Shown here piece after piece: positions 39,083 through 48,237 of a stretch of 58,860 nucleotides of DNA. How positions within the stretch are numbered: position 1 is the first letter of the stretch; each line of letters opens with the position of its first letter. The notes beneath the pieces are model-generated. The model did not search any database, was not told where the DNA came from, and was given only the letters and a program-made list of their open reading frames with translations. The translations under genes and the position numbers were made by a program. The DNA comes from Marilutibacter aestuarii (GTDB lineage: Bacteria > Pseudomonadota > Gammaproteobacteria > Xanthomonadales > Xanthomonadaceae), in NCBI RefSeq assembly GCF_006546775.1, contig NZ_VICE01000099.1, positions 1 to 58,860 of the forward strand, read 5' to 3'.

Positions 39083-40978
39083 TCAGGCGTCCACGCTGCG
39101 CGCGGCGGCGAGGACCGTGCCCTCCGCGACCAGTCGCACGGCCATCGCGACCTCGCCATCCATCGCGCGGTCGCGCTCCAGGAACGGGATCGACTCGCGG
39201 ATCGCCGCGTGCGCGGCGGCGACCGCGCGCCCGGGGCGGAACTCCTCGGAACCGGCCAGTTCCCCGCGCAGGCCCTCGACCTCGCGCAGGAAGGCCTCCC
39301 GCGCGGCCGCGTCGGTCGCCGGCAGGCCCGCCACCTTCGCGGCGAGGTCCCCGGCATCGCCCCGGCGCGCCAGCTCGCGCGCGGCATTGATCATGTCGCG
39401 GCGCAGGTCCAGCGCCTGCGCGGCGGTGTACAGCTCCAGGCCCAGCACCTTGCCCAGGTCGGCGACCATGGCCAGCACGTGGCGCGCTTCGTTCGCGCCC
39501 ATCGACACGTGGTCCTCGGCGTTGGCACTGGTCGGGATCGAGTAGACCGAGGTCGGCATCGCCCGGCTGCAGAGGTCGTTGACGATGGCCGCGGCCGTGT
39601 ACTGCACGATCATGTGGCCCGACTCGGTCGCATCCTCGTTGCCGATCAGGAAGCCCGGCAGGCCGTCGTTGGTCGCCGGGTCCACGAGCTTGTTGAGGCG
39701 GCGCTCGGAGATGCTGGCCAGCACCGGGATCGCGGCCTTGACGTAGCTCATCGCCAGCGCCAGCGGCATGCCGTGGAAATGGCCGGCCGAGATCACCTGC
39801 TGCTCGACGTGCTCGGCTTCGGCATCCGGGAACACGATCGGGTTGTCGGTCAAGGCGTTGAGCTCGACCTCCAGCACGCGCGCGGCCTGCGCCGCAGCAT
39901 CGCGCACCGCGCCGTGCACCTGCGGGATGCAGCGCAGCGAATAGCTGTCCTGGGGCTGGTGCTTCTTGCCGCCGCGGAACGGCCGGAACCGGGTGTAGAA
40001 CTTCTCGCGGCCGTGGCGCTGGTCCAGGGGCACCCAGTCCCAGCCGATGTCGAAACGCAGCGCCTGCGCTTCGGGCGTGGACCAGCTGCTGGGAAACCAG
40101 GGACGGAAGCGCGGCACCAGGTGGTACGGGATGTCCGACAGCGTGGAGCCATCGAGCAGGCGCCGCAGGTTGGATGCGACCTGCACCTGCCCGGGATGCG
40201 GCCGCAGCGCATGGACCTCCTCGGCGAACGCGCCGAGGCGTCCGGCGAAGGCATCGATGCTCATCGCCGCGGCCAGGTCGGCGGTGTCGAGCAGTTCCTC
40301 CAGCCGGTGCAGCGCGAGCACGCCGCAGGCAAGCATCTGCGCGGTGCCGTTGTTCAGCGCCAGGCCTTCCTTGTACGAGAGCGTGACCGGGGCCAGCCCG
40401 GCGCGCGCCAGCGCGTCGGCGCCGGCCATGCGCTCGCCCTCGAAGAAGGCCTCACCGCCCCCGAGCAGGACGATCGCCAGGTGCGACAGCGGCGCCAGGT
40501 CGCCCGACGCGCCGACCGATCCCAGTTGCGGGACCACCGGCACGACGCCGGCATTGAGCATCGCCACCAGCGCCTGCAGCGTCTCGACCCGGATGCCCGA
40601 GTGGCCGCGCATCAGGGTGTTGATGCGGATGCAGAGCATCGCGCGGACGATCTCGGGCGCGAACGGCTCGCCGACGCAGACCGCGTGGGTCACGATCAGG
40701 TTGCGCTGCAGTTCCTCGTGCAGGGTCTCCGTCGACGCCGCCTCGCCCGGCAGGGCCTCGCGCAGGCGGTGCGCGCCCAGCAGGCGGTCGGCGTTGCTGC
40801 CGAAGCCCGTGGAGACACCGTAGATCGGCTCTTCGCGGCGGACCTGCTCGGCCAGGAAGGCCGCAGCCCGTTCCACGGCCGGCAACTGCGCGGCGGAGAG
40901 CTCGACGTGCGCGCCATACGCCACGTCGACCAGTTGGGCCCGGGACAACGAGCGGCCATCGAGCAGGATCGGCTTCAT
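39083..40978 (-). CDS. Histidine ammonia-lyase family protein, long form
   Basis: A 631-residue aromatic amino acid lyase. The MIO-forming Ala157-Ser158-Gly159 triad lies in GSVGASGDLAPLSHLA. The Tyr loop YGVSTGFGSN is at 53-62, and the selectivity region RNLIVTHAV has Thr-His where HutH has Ser-His, favouring histidine over Tyr or Phe. QDSYSLRCIPQVHG and NALTDNPIVF also match HutH. Typical HutH is ~510 residues. The extra length comes from an insertion at about 285-340 (PRFRPWFPSSW ... FRPFRGGKKH) and a longer C-terminus. No hutU, hutI or hutG is nearby. It could deaminate histidine to urocanate or be a related lyase or aminomutase. Confidence 0.82.
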   Translation of the reverse strand: MKPILLDGRSLSRAQLVDVAYGAHVELSAAQLPAVERAAAFLAEQVRREEPIYGVSTGFGSNADRLLGAHRLREALPGEAASTETLHEELQRNLIVTHAVCVGEPFAPEIVRAMLCIRINTLMRGHSGIRVETLQALVAMLNAGVVPVVPQLGSVGASGDLAPLSHLAIVLLGGGEAFFEGERMAGADALARAGLAPVTLSYKEGLALNNGTAQMLACGVLALHRLEELLDTADLAAAMSIDAFAGRLGAFAEEVHALRPHPGQVQVASNLRRLLDGSTLSDIPYHLVPRFRPWFPSSWSTPEAQALRFDIGWDWVPLDQRHGREKFYTRFRPFRGGKKHQPQDSYSLRCIPQVHGAVRDAAAQAARVLEVELNALTDNPIVFPDAEAEHVEQQVISAGHFHGMPLALAMSYVKAAIPVLASISERRLNKLVDPATNDGLPGFLIGNEDATESGHMIVQYTAAAIVNDLCSRAMPTSVYSIPTSANAEDHVSMGANEARHVLAMVADLGKVLGLELYTAAQALDLRRDMINAARELARRGDAGDLAAKVAGLPATDAAAREAFLREVEGLRGELAGSEEFRPGRAVAAAHAAIRESIPFLERDRAMDGEVAMAVRLVAEGTVLAAARSVDA

Positions 40979-41051
40979 CTTGCGTGTTCTCCTGGGTGGA
41001 CTGCCACCCTCGCCGGCGATCGCGATCGACCGCCCGCGCTTGCTTGGAAGG

Positions 41052-41076
41052 CCGCCGGGCCACGCGGGCCCGGCGG
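41052..41076. other. GC-rich inverted repeat downstream of hisS
   Basis: CCGCCGGGCC (41052-41061) and GGCCCGGCGG (41067-41076) form a perfect 10-bp stem with a 5-base loop in the 154-base gap between hisS and the ammonia-lyase gene. There is no T-run. It may be an mRNA 3' structure. Nothing else is evident in this gap except a GGAG about 11 bases before the lyase ATG. Confidence 0.5.
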
Positions 41077-41132
41077 TGGAAGCCCGCCGCGCCGGCGCCT
41101 GCTGGCAGCGCCGGCACGCGGGCCGTGTGTCG

Positions 41133-42524
41133 TCAGCGCCCGGACAGGGCGCGGCTCTGCTCGAGTTCGACGCGCAGGCTTCGCGCCAGTTCCTCGCGGG
41201 TGACCTCGAACTGCATCTCGCGCTTGAGGTCCTTGACCGCGACCACGCCACGCGCGCGCTCGTCGTCGCCCGCGAGCACCACGAAGCGGATGCCCGCGCG
41301 CGAGGCGTACTGGAACTGCTTGCCGATCTTGCGCGGCTCCATCTGCACCTCGGTGTTGATGCCGCCGGCGCGCAGGTGGCGGGCGATGTCCAGTGCGTCG
41401 GCCAGCATGTCGCCGTCCATCAGCGCGACCATGGCCTCGACGGTGCTCTCGGCGACGTCGATCACACCCGCCTCGCGAAGCTGCCAGAACAGCCGGGTCA
41501 GGCCGATCGAGATGCCGACGCCGGGCAGCTTCGACTTCGTGTAGTGGCTGGCCAGGTCCTCGTAACGGCCGCCCGAGCAGATCGAGCCGATCTGCGGGTA
41601 GTCGTCCAGCGTGGTCTCGTAGACGGTCCCGGTGTAGTAGTCCAGGCCCCGGGCGATGGAGAAGTTGAGCGCATAGTGCGACTCGGGCACGCCCAGCGCC
41701 CTGACCAGCTCCAGCACCTCGCGCAGCTCGGCCACGCCACTGCGGATCGCGTCGTTGGCATCGGGCAAGGCGTCCAGGCGTGCCATCGCGTCGGCATGCG
41801 AGCTGGAGCGCACTTCCACGAACGCCAGGATGCGGTCGACCACGTCGGCGGCCAGCGCGAAGCCTTCGCCCTCGAGCGTGGCGCGCACGTGGTCGGCGCC
41901 GCGCTTGTCGAGCTTGTCGACCTCGCGCAGCACCAGCGCCTGGCGCTCGGCATCGGCGATGCCCAGCGACTCGAAGAAGCCGCGCATCAGCTTGCGGTTG
42001 TTGAGCTGGATGGTGAACTTGCCGATCGCCATCTCCGAGAAGACGGCATGGATGACGGCCGGCATCTCGGCGTCGAAACGCACGCTCAGCGCGTCCTTGC
42101 CGATCACGTCGATGTCGCACTGGTAGAACTCGCGGAAGCGGCCGCGCTGGGCACGCTCGCCGCGGTACACGCGCTGCATCTGGTAGCGGCGGAACGGGAA
42201 GGCCAGCGCGTGTTCGTGCTCGGCGACATAGCGCGCCAGCGGCACGGTCAGGTCGAAGCGCAGGGCCTGCTCGGGGCGGCCGCCGTCGGCCTTCTCCAAG
42301 GCGCCGGTGGACTGCACGAAGTAGACCTGCCGCTCGGTCTCGCCACCGGACTTGGTCAGCAGGATCTCCGACAGCTCCATCACCGGGGTCTCGACCGGAA
42401 GGAAGCCGAAGCGCTCGAAATTGCGACGGATCGTGTCCAGCAGGCGCTGGAAGGCGATCTGCTCGGGGGGCAGCAATTCCATCACCCCGGGCGGGGTGCG
42501 GGGCTTGATTGGCTGACTGGCCAA
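41133..42524 (-). CDS. hisS: Histidyl-tRNA synthetase
   Basis: A 463-residue class II aminoacyl-tRNA synthetase. Motif 1 lies in the N-terminal region ([23 protein letters not shown]), motif 2 in [32 protein letters not shown], the histidine-binding loops in [16 protein letters not shown] and [11 protein letters not shown], and motif 3 in [17 protein letters not shown]. The C-terminal anticodon-binding domain ends in [15 protein letters not shown]. The length is slightly above E. coli HisS (424). It is transcribed away from tRNA-Pro. Confidence 0.96.
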   Translation of the reverse strand: MASQPIKPRTPPGVMELLPPEQIAFQRLLDTIRRNFERFGFLPVETPVMELSEILLTKSGGETERQVYFVQSTGALEKADGGRPEQALRFDLTVPLARYVAEHEHALAFPFRRYQMQRVYRGERAQRGRFREFYQCDIDVIGKDALSVRFDAEMPAVIHAVFSEMAIGKFTIQLNNRKLMRGFFESLGIADAERQALVLREVDKLDKRGADHVRATLEGEGFALAADVVDRILAFVEVRSSSHADAMARLDALPDANDAIRSGVAELREVLELVRALGVPESHYALNFSIARGLDYYTGTVYETTLDDYPQIGSICSGGRYEDLASHYTKSKLPGVGISIGLTRLFWQLREAGVIDVAESTVEAMVALMDGDMLADALDIARHLRAGGINTEVQMEPRKIGKQFQYASRAGIRFVVLAGDDERARGVVAVKDLKREMQFEVTREELARSLRVELEQSRALSGR

Positions 42525-42649
42525 ATGCAGGACTCCTGTCGGGGGCTGGCTCGACGTGGCGAGGGCGTGGCGAGTTGTGACGCTAGCCCTGCAGTTTACC
42601 GGCTGTGGCCGGCCCGCCCCAAGAACATGAAGGAAATCGCCGCAGGCTA

Positions 42650-42678
42650 TTGCCTCCCCCGGGAGCGGTGGCTACAAT
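42650..42678 (+). promoter_or_regulatory. tRNA-Pro promoter
   Basis: TTGCCT (42650-42655) and TACAAT (42673-42678) are separated by 17 bases, ending 15 bases before the mature tRNA start. The -10 matches 5 of 6 consensus bases. The GC-rich stretch after it fits a stringently controlled stable-RNA promoter. Confidence 0.7.
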
Positions 42679-42693
42679 GGCCCGCTCTGCTGT

Positions 42694-42770
42694 CGGGGTG
42701 TAGCTCAGCCTGGTAGAGCGCTACGTTCGGGACGTAGAAGTCGCAGGTTCAAATCCTGTCTCCCCGACCA
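42694..42770 (+). tRNA. tRNA-Pro (anticodon CGG)
   Basis: A 77-base cloverleaf with encoded CCA. The anticodon stem CTACG / CGTAG encloses loop TTCGGGA, giving anticodon CGG, which reads CCG. The T arm is GCAGG TTCAAAT CCTGT. The acceptor pairs CGGGGTG with CTCCCCG, leaving a U6-U67 mismatch. C1-G72, typical of bacterial tRNA-Pro, is present. CCG is a heavily used proline codon in this GC-rich genome. Confidence 0.97.
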
Positions 42771-42789
42771 ACGGAATTCATTCCCCAGG

Positions 42790-42813
42790 AAGCCGGCCTC
42801 GCGCCGGCTTTCT
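42790..42813 (+). terminator. Terminator after tRNA-Pro
   Basis: AAGCCGGC (42790-42797) pairs with GCCGGCTT (42803-42810) around a 5-base loop, followed by TCT. It lies 20 bases after the tRNA 3' end. The T-run is short but the stem is strong. Confidence 0.7.
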
Positions 42814-42860
42814 GCGTTCCGGCCCCCGGATCCGGCGTACACGCCCGCCTCTCCCATGCG

Positions 42861-42896
42861 AAAACGGCCCGCCCGCGCGATGCGGGTCGGGCCGTC
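42861..42896 (-). terminator. Terminator of the arg-pro operon, after proA
   Basis: On the minus strand a long GC stem closed by ACGGCCCG (RC of 42888-42895) and CGGGCCGT (RC of 42864-42871) is followed by TTTT (RC of 42861-42864). It begins 27 bases after the proA stop and ends the arginine-proline operon. Confidence 0.75.
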
Positions 42897-42922
42897 GGGT
42901 CACCGCGGCGCGGGTCGCCTCG

Positions 42923-44191
42923 TCAGGCCACGCGCGATTCCGGGTGGCGCACCTGGCCGTCGCCACGGACCACGTAGCGTTCGATCGTCAGCGATTCCAC
43001 GCCCATCGGCCCGTAGGCGTGCAGGCGCGTGGTCGAGATGCCGATCTCCGCGCCCAGCCCCAGCGCACCGCCATCGTTGAAGCGGGACGAGGCGTTCACC
43101 ATCACCGCCGAACTGCGGGTACCGCGCACGAAGGCCGCGGCCGCGGCCGCGTCCTCGGTGACGATGACCTCGGTGTGGTCCGAGCCATGCCGGTCGATCT
43201 GGGCGAGCGCGCCGTCGAGGTCGTCGACGACCTGCATCGACACCACCAGGTCGAGGAACTCGGCGCCGTGGTCGGCCTCTTCGGCCGGCACCACGCCCTC
43301 GGCCGCGGCCACGGTGCGCGGGCAGCCGCGGACTTCGACACCCTTGCCCCGAAGGGTGGACACCAGCCGCGGCAGCAGGTCGTCGACCAGGTCCTGGTGG
43401 ACGAGGATGCCTTCGAGTGCGTTGCACACGCCCGGGCGGCTGGTCTTGCCGTCCACCGCCAGGTCGATCGCCTTGGACGGGTCGGCGGCGCGGTCCACGT
43501 AGAGGTGGCAGACGCCCTTGTAGTGCTTGATCACCGGCACGCGCGCGTGCTCGGCGACGAAACGGATCAGGCCTTCGCCGCCGCGGGGGATGGCCAGGTC
43601 GACCAGGTCCGACAACTGGATCAGTTCCATCACGTGCTCCCGCGCCGTGTCGGTGATCAGCGATACGGCGGCTTCGGGCAGCCCCTTCTCGCGCAGCGCG
43701 GCATGCAGGCAGCCGGCGATCGCGGCGTTGCTGGAACGCGCTTCGGAACCGCCGCGCAGCAACACGGCATTGCCCGCCTTCAGGCACAGTGCAGCGGCAT
43801 CGGCCGTCACGTTGGGCCGGGCTTCGTAGATCATCGCGACCAGGCCCAGCGGCAGGCGCTGGCGTTCGATCACCAGCCCGTTCTCATGGGTCTGGCTGCG
43901 GGTCACCTGCCCTACCGGATCGTCCTGGGCAGCCACTTCGCGCAGGGCATTGGCGATGCCAGCCACGCGCGCTTCGTCGAGCTTGAGGCGATCGAGCATG
44001 GCGCCCTTGACGCCGTTCTCGTGCGCACGCGCCATGTCCTCGGCGTTCGCCGCCAGGATCGCGTCGCTGCGCGCGTCGAGTTCCGACGCCATGCGCTCGA
44101 TCAGGGCCCGTCGCCCCTCGCCGTCCAGGGCGGCGATGGCGTGCTGGGCCGTGCGGGCCTTCACGGCCAGGTCTCGGACGTATCCGCTCAT
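42923..44191 (-). CDS. proA: Gamma-glutamyl phosphate reductase
   Basis: A 422-residue aldehyde-dehydrogenase-fold enzyme reducing gamma-glutamyl phosphate to glutamate semialdehyde for proline synthesis. Visible: LGLVAMIYEARPNVTADAAALCLKAGNAVLLRGG (cofactor region), the catalytic Cys in TSRPGVCNALEGILVH, and the C-terminal NASSRFNDGGALGLGAEIGISTTRLHAYGPMG. The ATG overlaps the proB stop (ATGA). It is the last gene of the operon. Confidence 0.97.
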   Translation of the reverse strand: MSGYVRDLAVKARTAQHAIAALDGEGRRALIERMASELDARSDAILAANAEDMARAHENGVKGAMLDRLKLDEARVAGIANALREVAAQDDPVGQVTRSQTHENGLVIERQRLPLGLVAMIYEARPNVTADAAALCLKAGNAVLLRGGSEARSSNAAIAGCLHAALREKGLPEAAVSLITDTAREHVMELIQLSDLVDLAIPRGGEGLIRFVAEHARVPVIKHYKGVCHLYVDRAADPSKAIDLAVDGKTSRPGVCNALEGILVHQDLVDDLLPRLVSTLRGKGVEVRGCPRTVAAAEGVVPAEEADHGAEFLDLVVSMQVVDDLDGALAQIDRHGSDHTEVIVTEDAAAAAAFVRGTRSSAVMVNASSRFNDGGALGLGAEIGISTTRLHAYGPMGVESLTIERYVVRGDGQVRHPESRVA

Positions 44192-45351
44192 GCATTCTCC
44201 TCGGTGTTGAGCAGCACGAGGTCGTCGCGGTGGATCACGGACTCACCGAAGGTGAATCCCAGCACGGCTTCGATCTCGTTGCTGTGGCGGCGCACGATGC
44301 GCCGCATGTCGGCGGCGCCGTATTGCGCCAGGCCGCGCGCCAACGCCGGCCCGCGGGGCTGTTCGTTGACGACTTCGATGACGTCGCCGCGGCGGAACTC
44401 GCCTTCCACGCGGACCACGCCGCCAGGCAACAGGGACGCACCGCGCCGGTGCAGGGCCGCGGCGGCACCGCCGTCGACCATCAGGCTGCCGCAGGACGGC
44501 GCATGGCGCAGCCACTGCTTGCGCGCGGTCAGCGGGTCGGACTCGGCCATCAGCAGGGTGCCGTGCAGGCGTCCATCCGACAGGGCGCGGATGACGTCGG
44601 CGTCGCGCCCGCAGAACAGCACCGTGGGGATGCCGGCGGTCGAGGCCTTGGATGCGGCCTCGAGCTTGGTCAGCATGCCGCCGGTGCCGAGCTCGCCCGG
44701 GTCGCCGGAGGCCGCGAGTAGCAGCTCGTCGGTGACGCGGTCGACTTTCAGGATCGGCGCCGCGGACGGCTCGTACTTGGGATGCGCGGTGTAGAGCCCG
44801 CCGATGTCGGTGGCGATCATCAGCAGGTCGGCGTCGACCAGCGAGGCCACCGCGGCGGCGATGTTGTCGTTGTCGCCCAGGCGCAGCTTGTCGATCGCGA
44901 CGGTGTCGTTCTCGTTGACGATCGGCAGCGCACCCACGCGCAACAGCTCGCGCAGGGTGTTGCGCGCATTGAGGTAGCGGCGCCGGTTGAGCATGTCGTC
45001 GTGGCTCAACAGCACCTGCGCGGCGGGGATGCCCGTCAGGCGCTGCCAGAACGACACCAGCGTCGCCTGCCCGAGCGCAGCGAGGGCCTGGCGCTGGACG
45101 GGACCGCTGTTGGTGGACTCGATCCGGCGACGGCCGGCAGCGACCGCGCCGGAGGACACCAGCACCACCTCACGGCCCTGCGAGCGCGCCTCGATGATGA
45201 AGCGCGCCAGCACCGCCGCGTAGCGTGGATCCAGCCCGTCCTCGCTGGGCAGCTTGTCCGTGCCGGCGAGCAGGCTGCTGCCGACCTTGAGCACCGCGCG
45301 CTTCCAGTTCGGCAGCGGTTGCGCGGCGAATACCGTCTGTTCCACGCTCAT
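44188..45351 (-). CDS. proB: Glutamate 5-kinase
   Basis: A 387-residue amino-acid kinase (about 15-270) with a C-terminal PUA domain (about 290-370). Landmarks: [64 protein letters not shown] and the [25 protein letters not shown]. It makes gamma-glutamyl phosphate and is normally feedback-inhibited by proline. ATG 45351 is preceded by GGAGG and overlaps the argH stop (ATGA). Being behind argH couples proline and arginine synthesis from glutamate. Confidence 0.96.
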   Translation of the reverse strand: MSVEQTVFAAQPLPNWKRAVLKVGSSLLAGTDKLPSEDGLDPRYAAVLARFIIEARSQGREVVLVSSGAVAAGRRRIESTNSGPVQRQALAALGQATLVSFWQRLTGIPAAQVLLSHDDMLNRRRYLNARNTLRELLRVGALPIVNENDTVAIDKLRLGDNDNIAAAVASLVDADLLMIATDIGGLYTAHPKYEPSAAPILKVDRVTDELLLAASGDPGELGTGGMLTKLEAASKASTAGIPTVLFCGRDADVIRALSDGRLHGTLLMAESDPLTARKQWLRHAPSCGSLMVDGGAAAALHRRGASLLPGGVVRVEGEFRRGDVIEVVNEQPRGPALARGLAQYGAADMRRIVRRHSNEIEAVLGFTFGESVIHRDDLVLLNTEENA

Positions 45352-46637
45352 CGCAAGGCCTCCCATCGCTGCTTCAGGCTGTCCAGGCGCAGGGCGCCGG
45401 CGGCGCCGGGCGATACGCGATCGTCCAGGCTGCGTTGCGGGTCGCCCTCGGCCCAGCGCGCCGGGTCGGCGGCTTCGCGGTAGGCCTCGCGGAACGGCAT
45501 GCCGTCGCGCGCCAGCGACACCGCCAGGTCGGTCGCGTACATCGAGGGCTCGAGCGCGTCGCGCATGCGCCCGGGTTGCCACTCCAGGTTGCGCAGCAGG
45601 TCAGGCAGCAGGGCCAGCGCGCCCAGGCCGCGGCCGAAGGCGTGGAAGATGGCGCCCTTGGAGAACTGCAGGTCGCGGTGGTAGCCCGACGGCAGCGACA
45701 GCAACTGCTCGATCTCGGTGCGCGCCGCCGCGGCAGCGGCGTAGCTGGCGCGCATCAGCTCGATCACGTCCGGATTGCGCTTGTTGGGCATGATCGAACT
45801 GCCGGTCGTGTACTGCGAAGGCAGCTGCACGAAACCGTACTCGGCGCTGGTGAACAGGCTCAGGTCCCAGGCCAGCCGGCGCACGTCGAGCAGCGCCGAG
45901 CACAGGGCCTCGATCGCGGCCATCTCGAACTTGCCGCGCGACAGCTGCGCGTAGGTCGCCGACACCTGCAGGCGGCCGAAGCCCAGCGCGGCGGTGGTGT
46001 GGTCGCGGTCCAGCGGCAGGTTGACGCCATAGCCCGCGGCGCTGCCGAGCGGATTGGCGTCGACCCAGTCGTGGGTCTGCGCGGCGCGCACGGCGTTGTC
46101 GATGAAGCCTTCGGCCCAGGCGCTCCACCACATGCCAAGCGAGGAGACCACCGCCCGCTGAAGGTGGGTGTAGCCCGGCAGCGGCACGGCCTGCTCCACC
46201 TCGGCCCGCGCCAGCGCCACCTCGGCGCATTCGCGTGACAACGCCGCCACTTCCGACAGCTTTTCCTTCAGCCACAGGCGCGTGGCGACCAGCACCTGGT
46301 CGTTGCGGCTGCGCCCGGTGTGGATCTTCTTTCCGGTGTCGCCAAGGCGCTCGACCAGGCGCGCCTCGATCGCGGAGTGGCCGTCCTCGTGGCGGTCGTC
46401 GAGGATGAAGCGCCCGGCACGGAAATCATCGGCCAGCGCGTCCATCTCGGCGCACAGGCGTTCGAGTTCGTCGGCACCCAGGATGCCGATGCGCTGCAGC
46501 CCCTCGGCATGCGCGCGACTGGCCTGGATGTCGAACAGGAAGAATTCGCGGTCGAGGACGACGTCCTCGCCGGCAAGGAATGCCTGGATGCGCGCGTCGA
46601 CCTTGACGCCCGGCTTCTGCCACAGCAGTGGACTCAT
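45348..46637 (-). CDS. argH: Argininosuccinate lyase
   Basis: A 429-residue fumarase-superfamily enzyme splitting argininosuccinate to arginine and fumarate. The signature loop [18 protein letters not shown] carries the catalytic Ser. [34 protein letters not shown] and [10 protein letters not shown] are also family-typical. It starts at ATG 46637, immediately after the argC stop with no spacer. The length is a little short of E. coli ArgH (457). Confidence 0.96.
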   Translation of the reverse strand: MSPLLWQKPGVKVDARIQAFLAGEDVVLDREFFLFDIQASRAHAEGLQRIGILGADELERLCAEMDALADDFRAGRFILDDRHEDGHSAIEARLVERLGDTGKKIHTGRSRNDQVLVATRLWLKEKLSEVAALSRECAEVALARAEVEQAVPLPGYTHLQRAVVSSLGMWWSAWAEGFIDNAVRAAQTHDWVDANPLGSAAGYGVNLPLDRDHTTAALGFGRLQVSATYAQLSRGKFEMAAIEALCSALLDVRRLAWDLSLFTSAEYGFVQLPSQYTTGSSIMPNKRNPDVIELMRASYAAAAAARTEIEQLLSLPSGYHRDLQFSKGAIFHAFGRGLGALALLPDLLRNLEWQPGRMRDALEPSMYATDLAVSLARDGMPFREAYREAADPARWAEGDPQRSLDDRVSPGAAGALRLDSLKQRWEALR

Positions 46638-47609
46638 TCAGCAGTTCTCCAACACGGGGATGCCCGTCATTTCGTCCAGCCCGAAGACCAGGTTGAGGTT
46701 CTGCAACGCCTGCGTCGCCGCGCCCTTGAGCAGGTTGTCCTCGGTGGCGACCACCACCAGGCGACGACCGTCCGCGGATACCGCGAAGCCGCCGATGTCG
46801 ACATGGTGCCGCTGCGCGATCGCGCTGACCCACGGGGCTTCGTCGACCACGCGCACGAGCGGCTCGCCTGCATAGCGCTGGCGATAGCGCGCCATCACAT
46901 CGCCCCGCTCGACCGGTGCGGACAGCGGCAGGTTGGCCGTGATGGTCAGGCCCCTGAAATGCGGTGCTACATGTGGAAGGAAGTGGATCGGGTGACCCAA
47001 CTGACTGGAAACCTCGCGTTCGTGGACATGCCCCGTCAATGCGTAGGGCATCAGGTTGTTGCGTAAGGCGTCGGGATCGTTCTTGTCCGACGGCGTGGTG
47101 CCTGCACCCGAATAACCGGAGACACCGAAGCACTGCACCGGCCCGTCGAGATACGCGAGCATCGGTGCCACGGACAGTTGCATCGCCGTGGCATAGCAGC
47201 CCGGATTGCTGATCCTGCGCTGGCCGCGGTAGCGGCCTCGGGTCAGTTCCGGCAGCCCATAATACCAGCTTTCGTCGAACCGATAATCCGCGGACAGGTC
47301 GATGATGACCGGATCGGCGGCGACGCCGCGTGAAACCGCATCGTCGAACGCGTCCACGCACAGCTTCGCCTTGCCATTGGGCAGGGCCAGCACCACCGCG
47401 TCCGCGCCGAGCGCTGGCAAGGCCTCGTGCGAGGGCGAGCAATAGCGCAGCTCGCCCGTGTAAGTGTCGATGTGCGCGGCGACGGGCTGCCCGTCGAGTT
47501 CGCGCGACGACACGTACGCCAGTTCGAACGCGGGGTGCGCGGCGAGCAGGCGGATCAGCTCGGCGCCGACGTAGCCGCGCGCGCCGACGATGCCGACGGT
47601 GATGCCCAT
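46638..47609 (-). CDS. argC: N-acetyl-gamma-glutamyl-phosphate reductase
   Basis: A 323-residue NADPH-dependent reductase, third step of arginine synthesis. The N-terminal Rossmann motif is [18 protein letters not shown]. The catalytic Cys lies in [25 protein letters not shown] and [11 protein letters not shown] match the family. The start is ATG 47609. The preceding GNAT gene ends one base away. Confidence 0.96.
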   Translation of the reverse strand: MGITVGIVGARGYVGAELIRLLAAHPAFELAYVSSRELDGQPVAAHIDTYTGELRYCSPSHEALPALGADAVVLALPNGKAKLCVDAFDDAVSRGVAADPVIIDLSADYRFDESWYYGLPELTRGRYRGQRRISNPGCYATAMQLSVAPMLAYLDGPVQCFGVSGYSGAGTTPSDKNDPDALRNNLMPYALTGHVHEREVSSQLGHPIHFLPHVAPHFRGLTITANLPLSAPVERGDVMARYRQRYAGEPLVRVVDEAPWVSAIAQRHHVDIGGFAVSADGRRLVVVATEDNLLKGAATQALQNLNLVFGLDEMTGIPVLENC

Positions 47610-47610
47610 G

Positions 47611-48237
47611 TCAGTGTCCTCCCATGGCGGCGTGCCGCGCCAGCCGTGCGGCGAGGTGCCGCTTCACCGCGGGCCATTCGGATTCGATGATCGAGAACAC
47701 GACGGTATCGCGGTAGCTGCCGTCGTCCAGCCGCTGGTGGTTGCGCAGGATGCCGTCCTGCTTGGCGCCGAGTCGCGCGATCGCCTCGCGCGAGCGCTGG
47801 TTGAACCAGTGCGTTCGGAACTCCACCGCGATGCACCGCCATGCCTCGAAGGCCTGCGCCAGCATCAGCGCCTTCGTCTCGGTGTTGGTCGAGGTGCGCT
47901 GCGCGCTGGCGGCGTACCAGGTGTACCCGATCTCGACACGCCGGTTGCCGGCATCGATGTTGCAGAAGCTGGTCTGGCCGAGGACGCGGCCATCACCCCG
48001 GCCGACGACGACGTAGGGCAACTGCTGCCCCCGCGCCCGGCGATGCAGGCAGGCCTCCACGTGTTCGGTCATCGCCTCCGGTCGCGGCACCCCGGTGTAC
48101 CACAGCTCCCACAGGCGGCCGTCGGCGCAGGCGCGGGCGAGGCCCCCGGCGTGGTGGGCCTGCATCGGTTCAAGGCGCACGCCCTCGCCTTCCAGCAGCG
48201 GCGCCTCGTGCATGTGGGCGGGGACATTGGCGGTCAT
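47611..48237 (-). CDS. GNAT-family acetyltransferase within the arg operon
   Basis: A 208-residue GNAT protein of the RimJ/RimL-like branch. [19 protein letters not shown] opens the fold; [19 protein letters not shown] and the [43 protein letters not shown] segment supply the acetyl-CoA site and beta-bulge helix. It overlaps argAB (ATGA) and touches argC, so it is firmly inside the operon. The fused argAB already carries an acetylglutamate synthase domain, so this enzyme is not needed for that step. Its acceptor, an N-terminus or small molecule, is unknown. The gene appears in the same place in Xanthomonas, as I recall. Confidence 0.85.
   Translation of the reverse strand: MTANVPAHMHEAPLLEGEGVRLEPMQAHHAGGLARACADGRLWELWYTGVPRPEAMTEHVEACLHRRARGQQLPYVVVGRGDGRVLGQTSFCNIDAGNRRVEIGYTWYAASAQRTSTNTETKALMLAQAFEAWRCIAVEFRTHWFNQRSREAIARLGAKQDGILRNHQRLDDGSYRDTVVFSIIESEWPAVKRHLAARLARHAAMGGH

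Noticed and set aside
42778-42966. A 62-codon minus-strand frame after proA
   Set aside because: It overlaps the tRNA terminator, the operon terminator and the proA end; no homology pattern.
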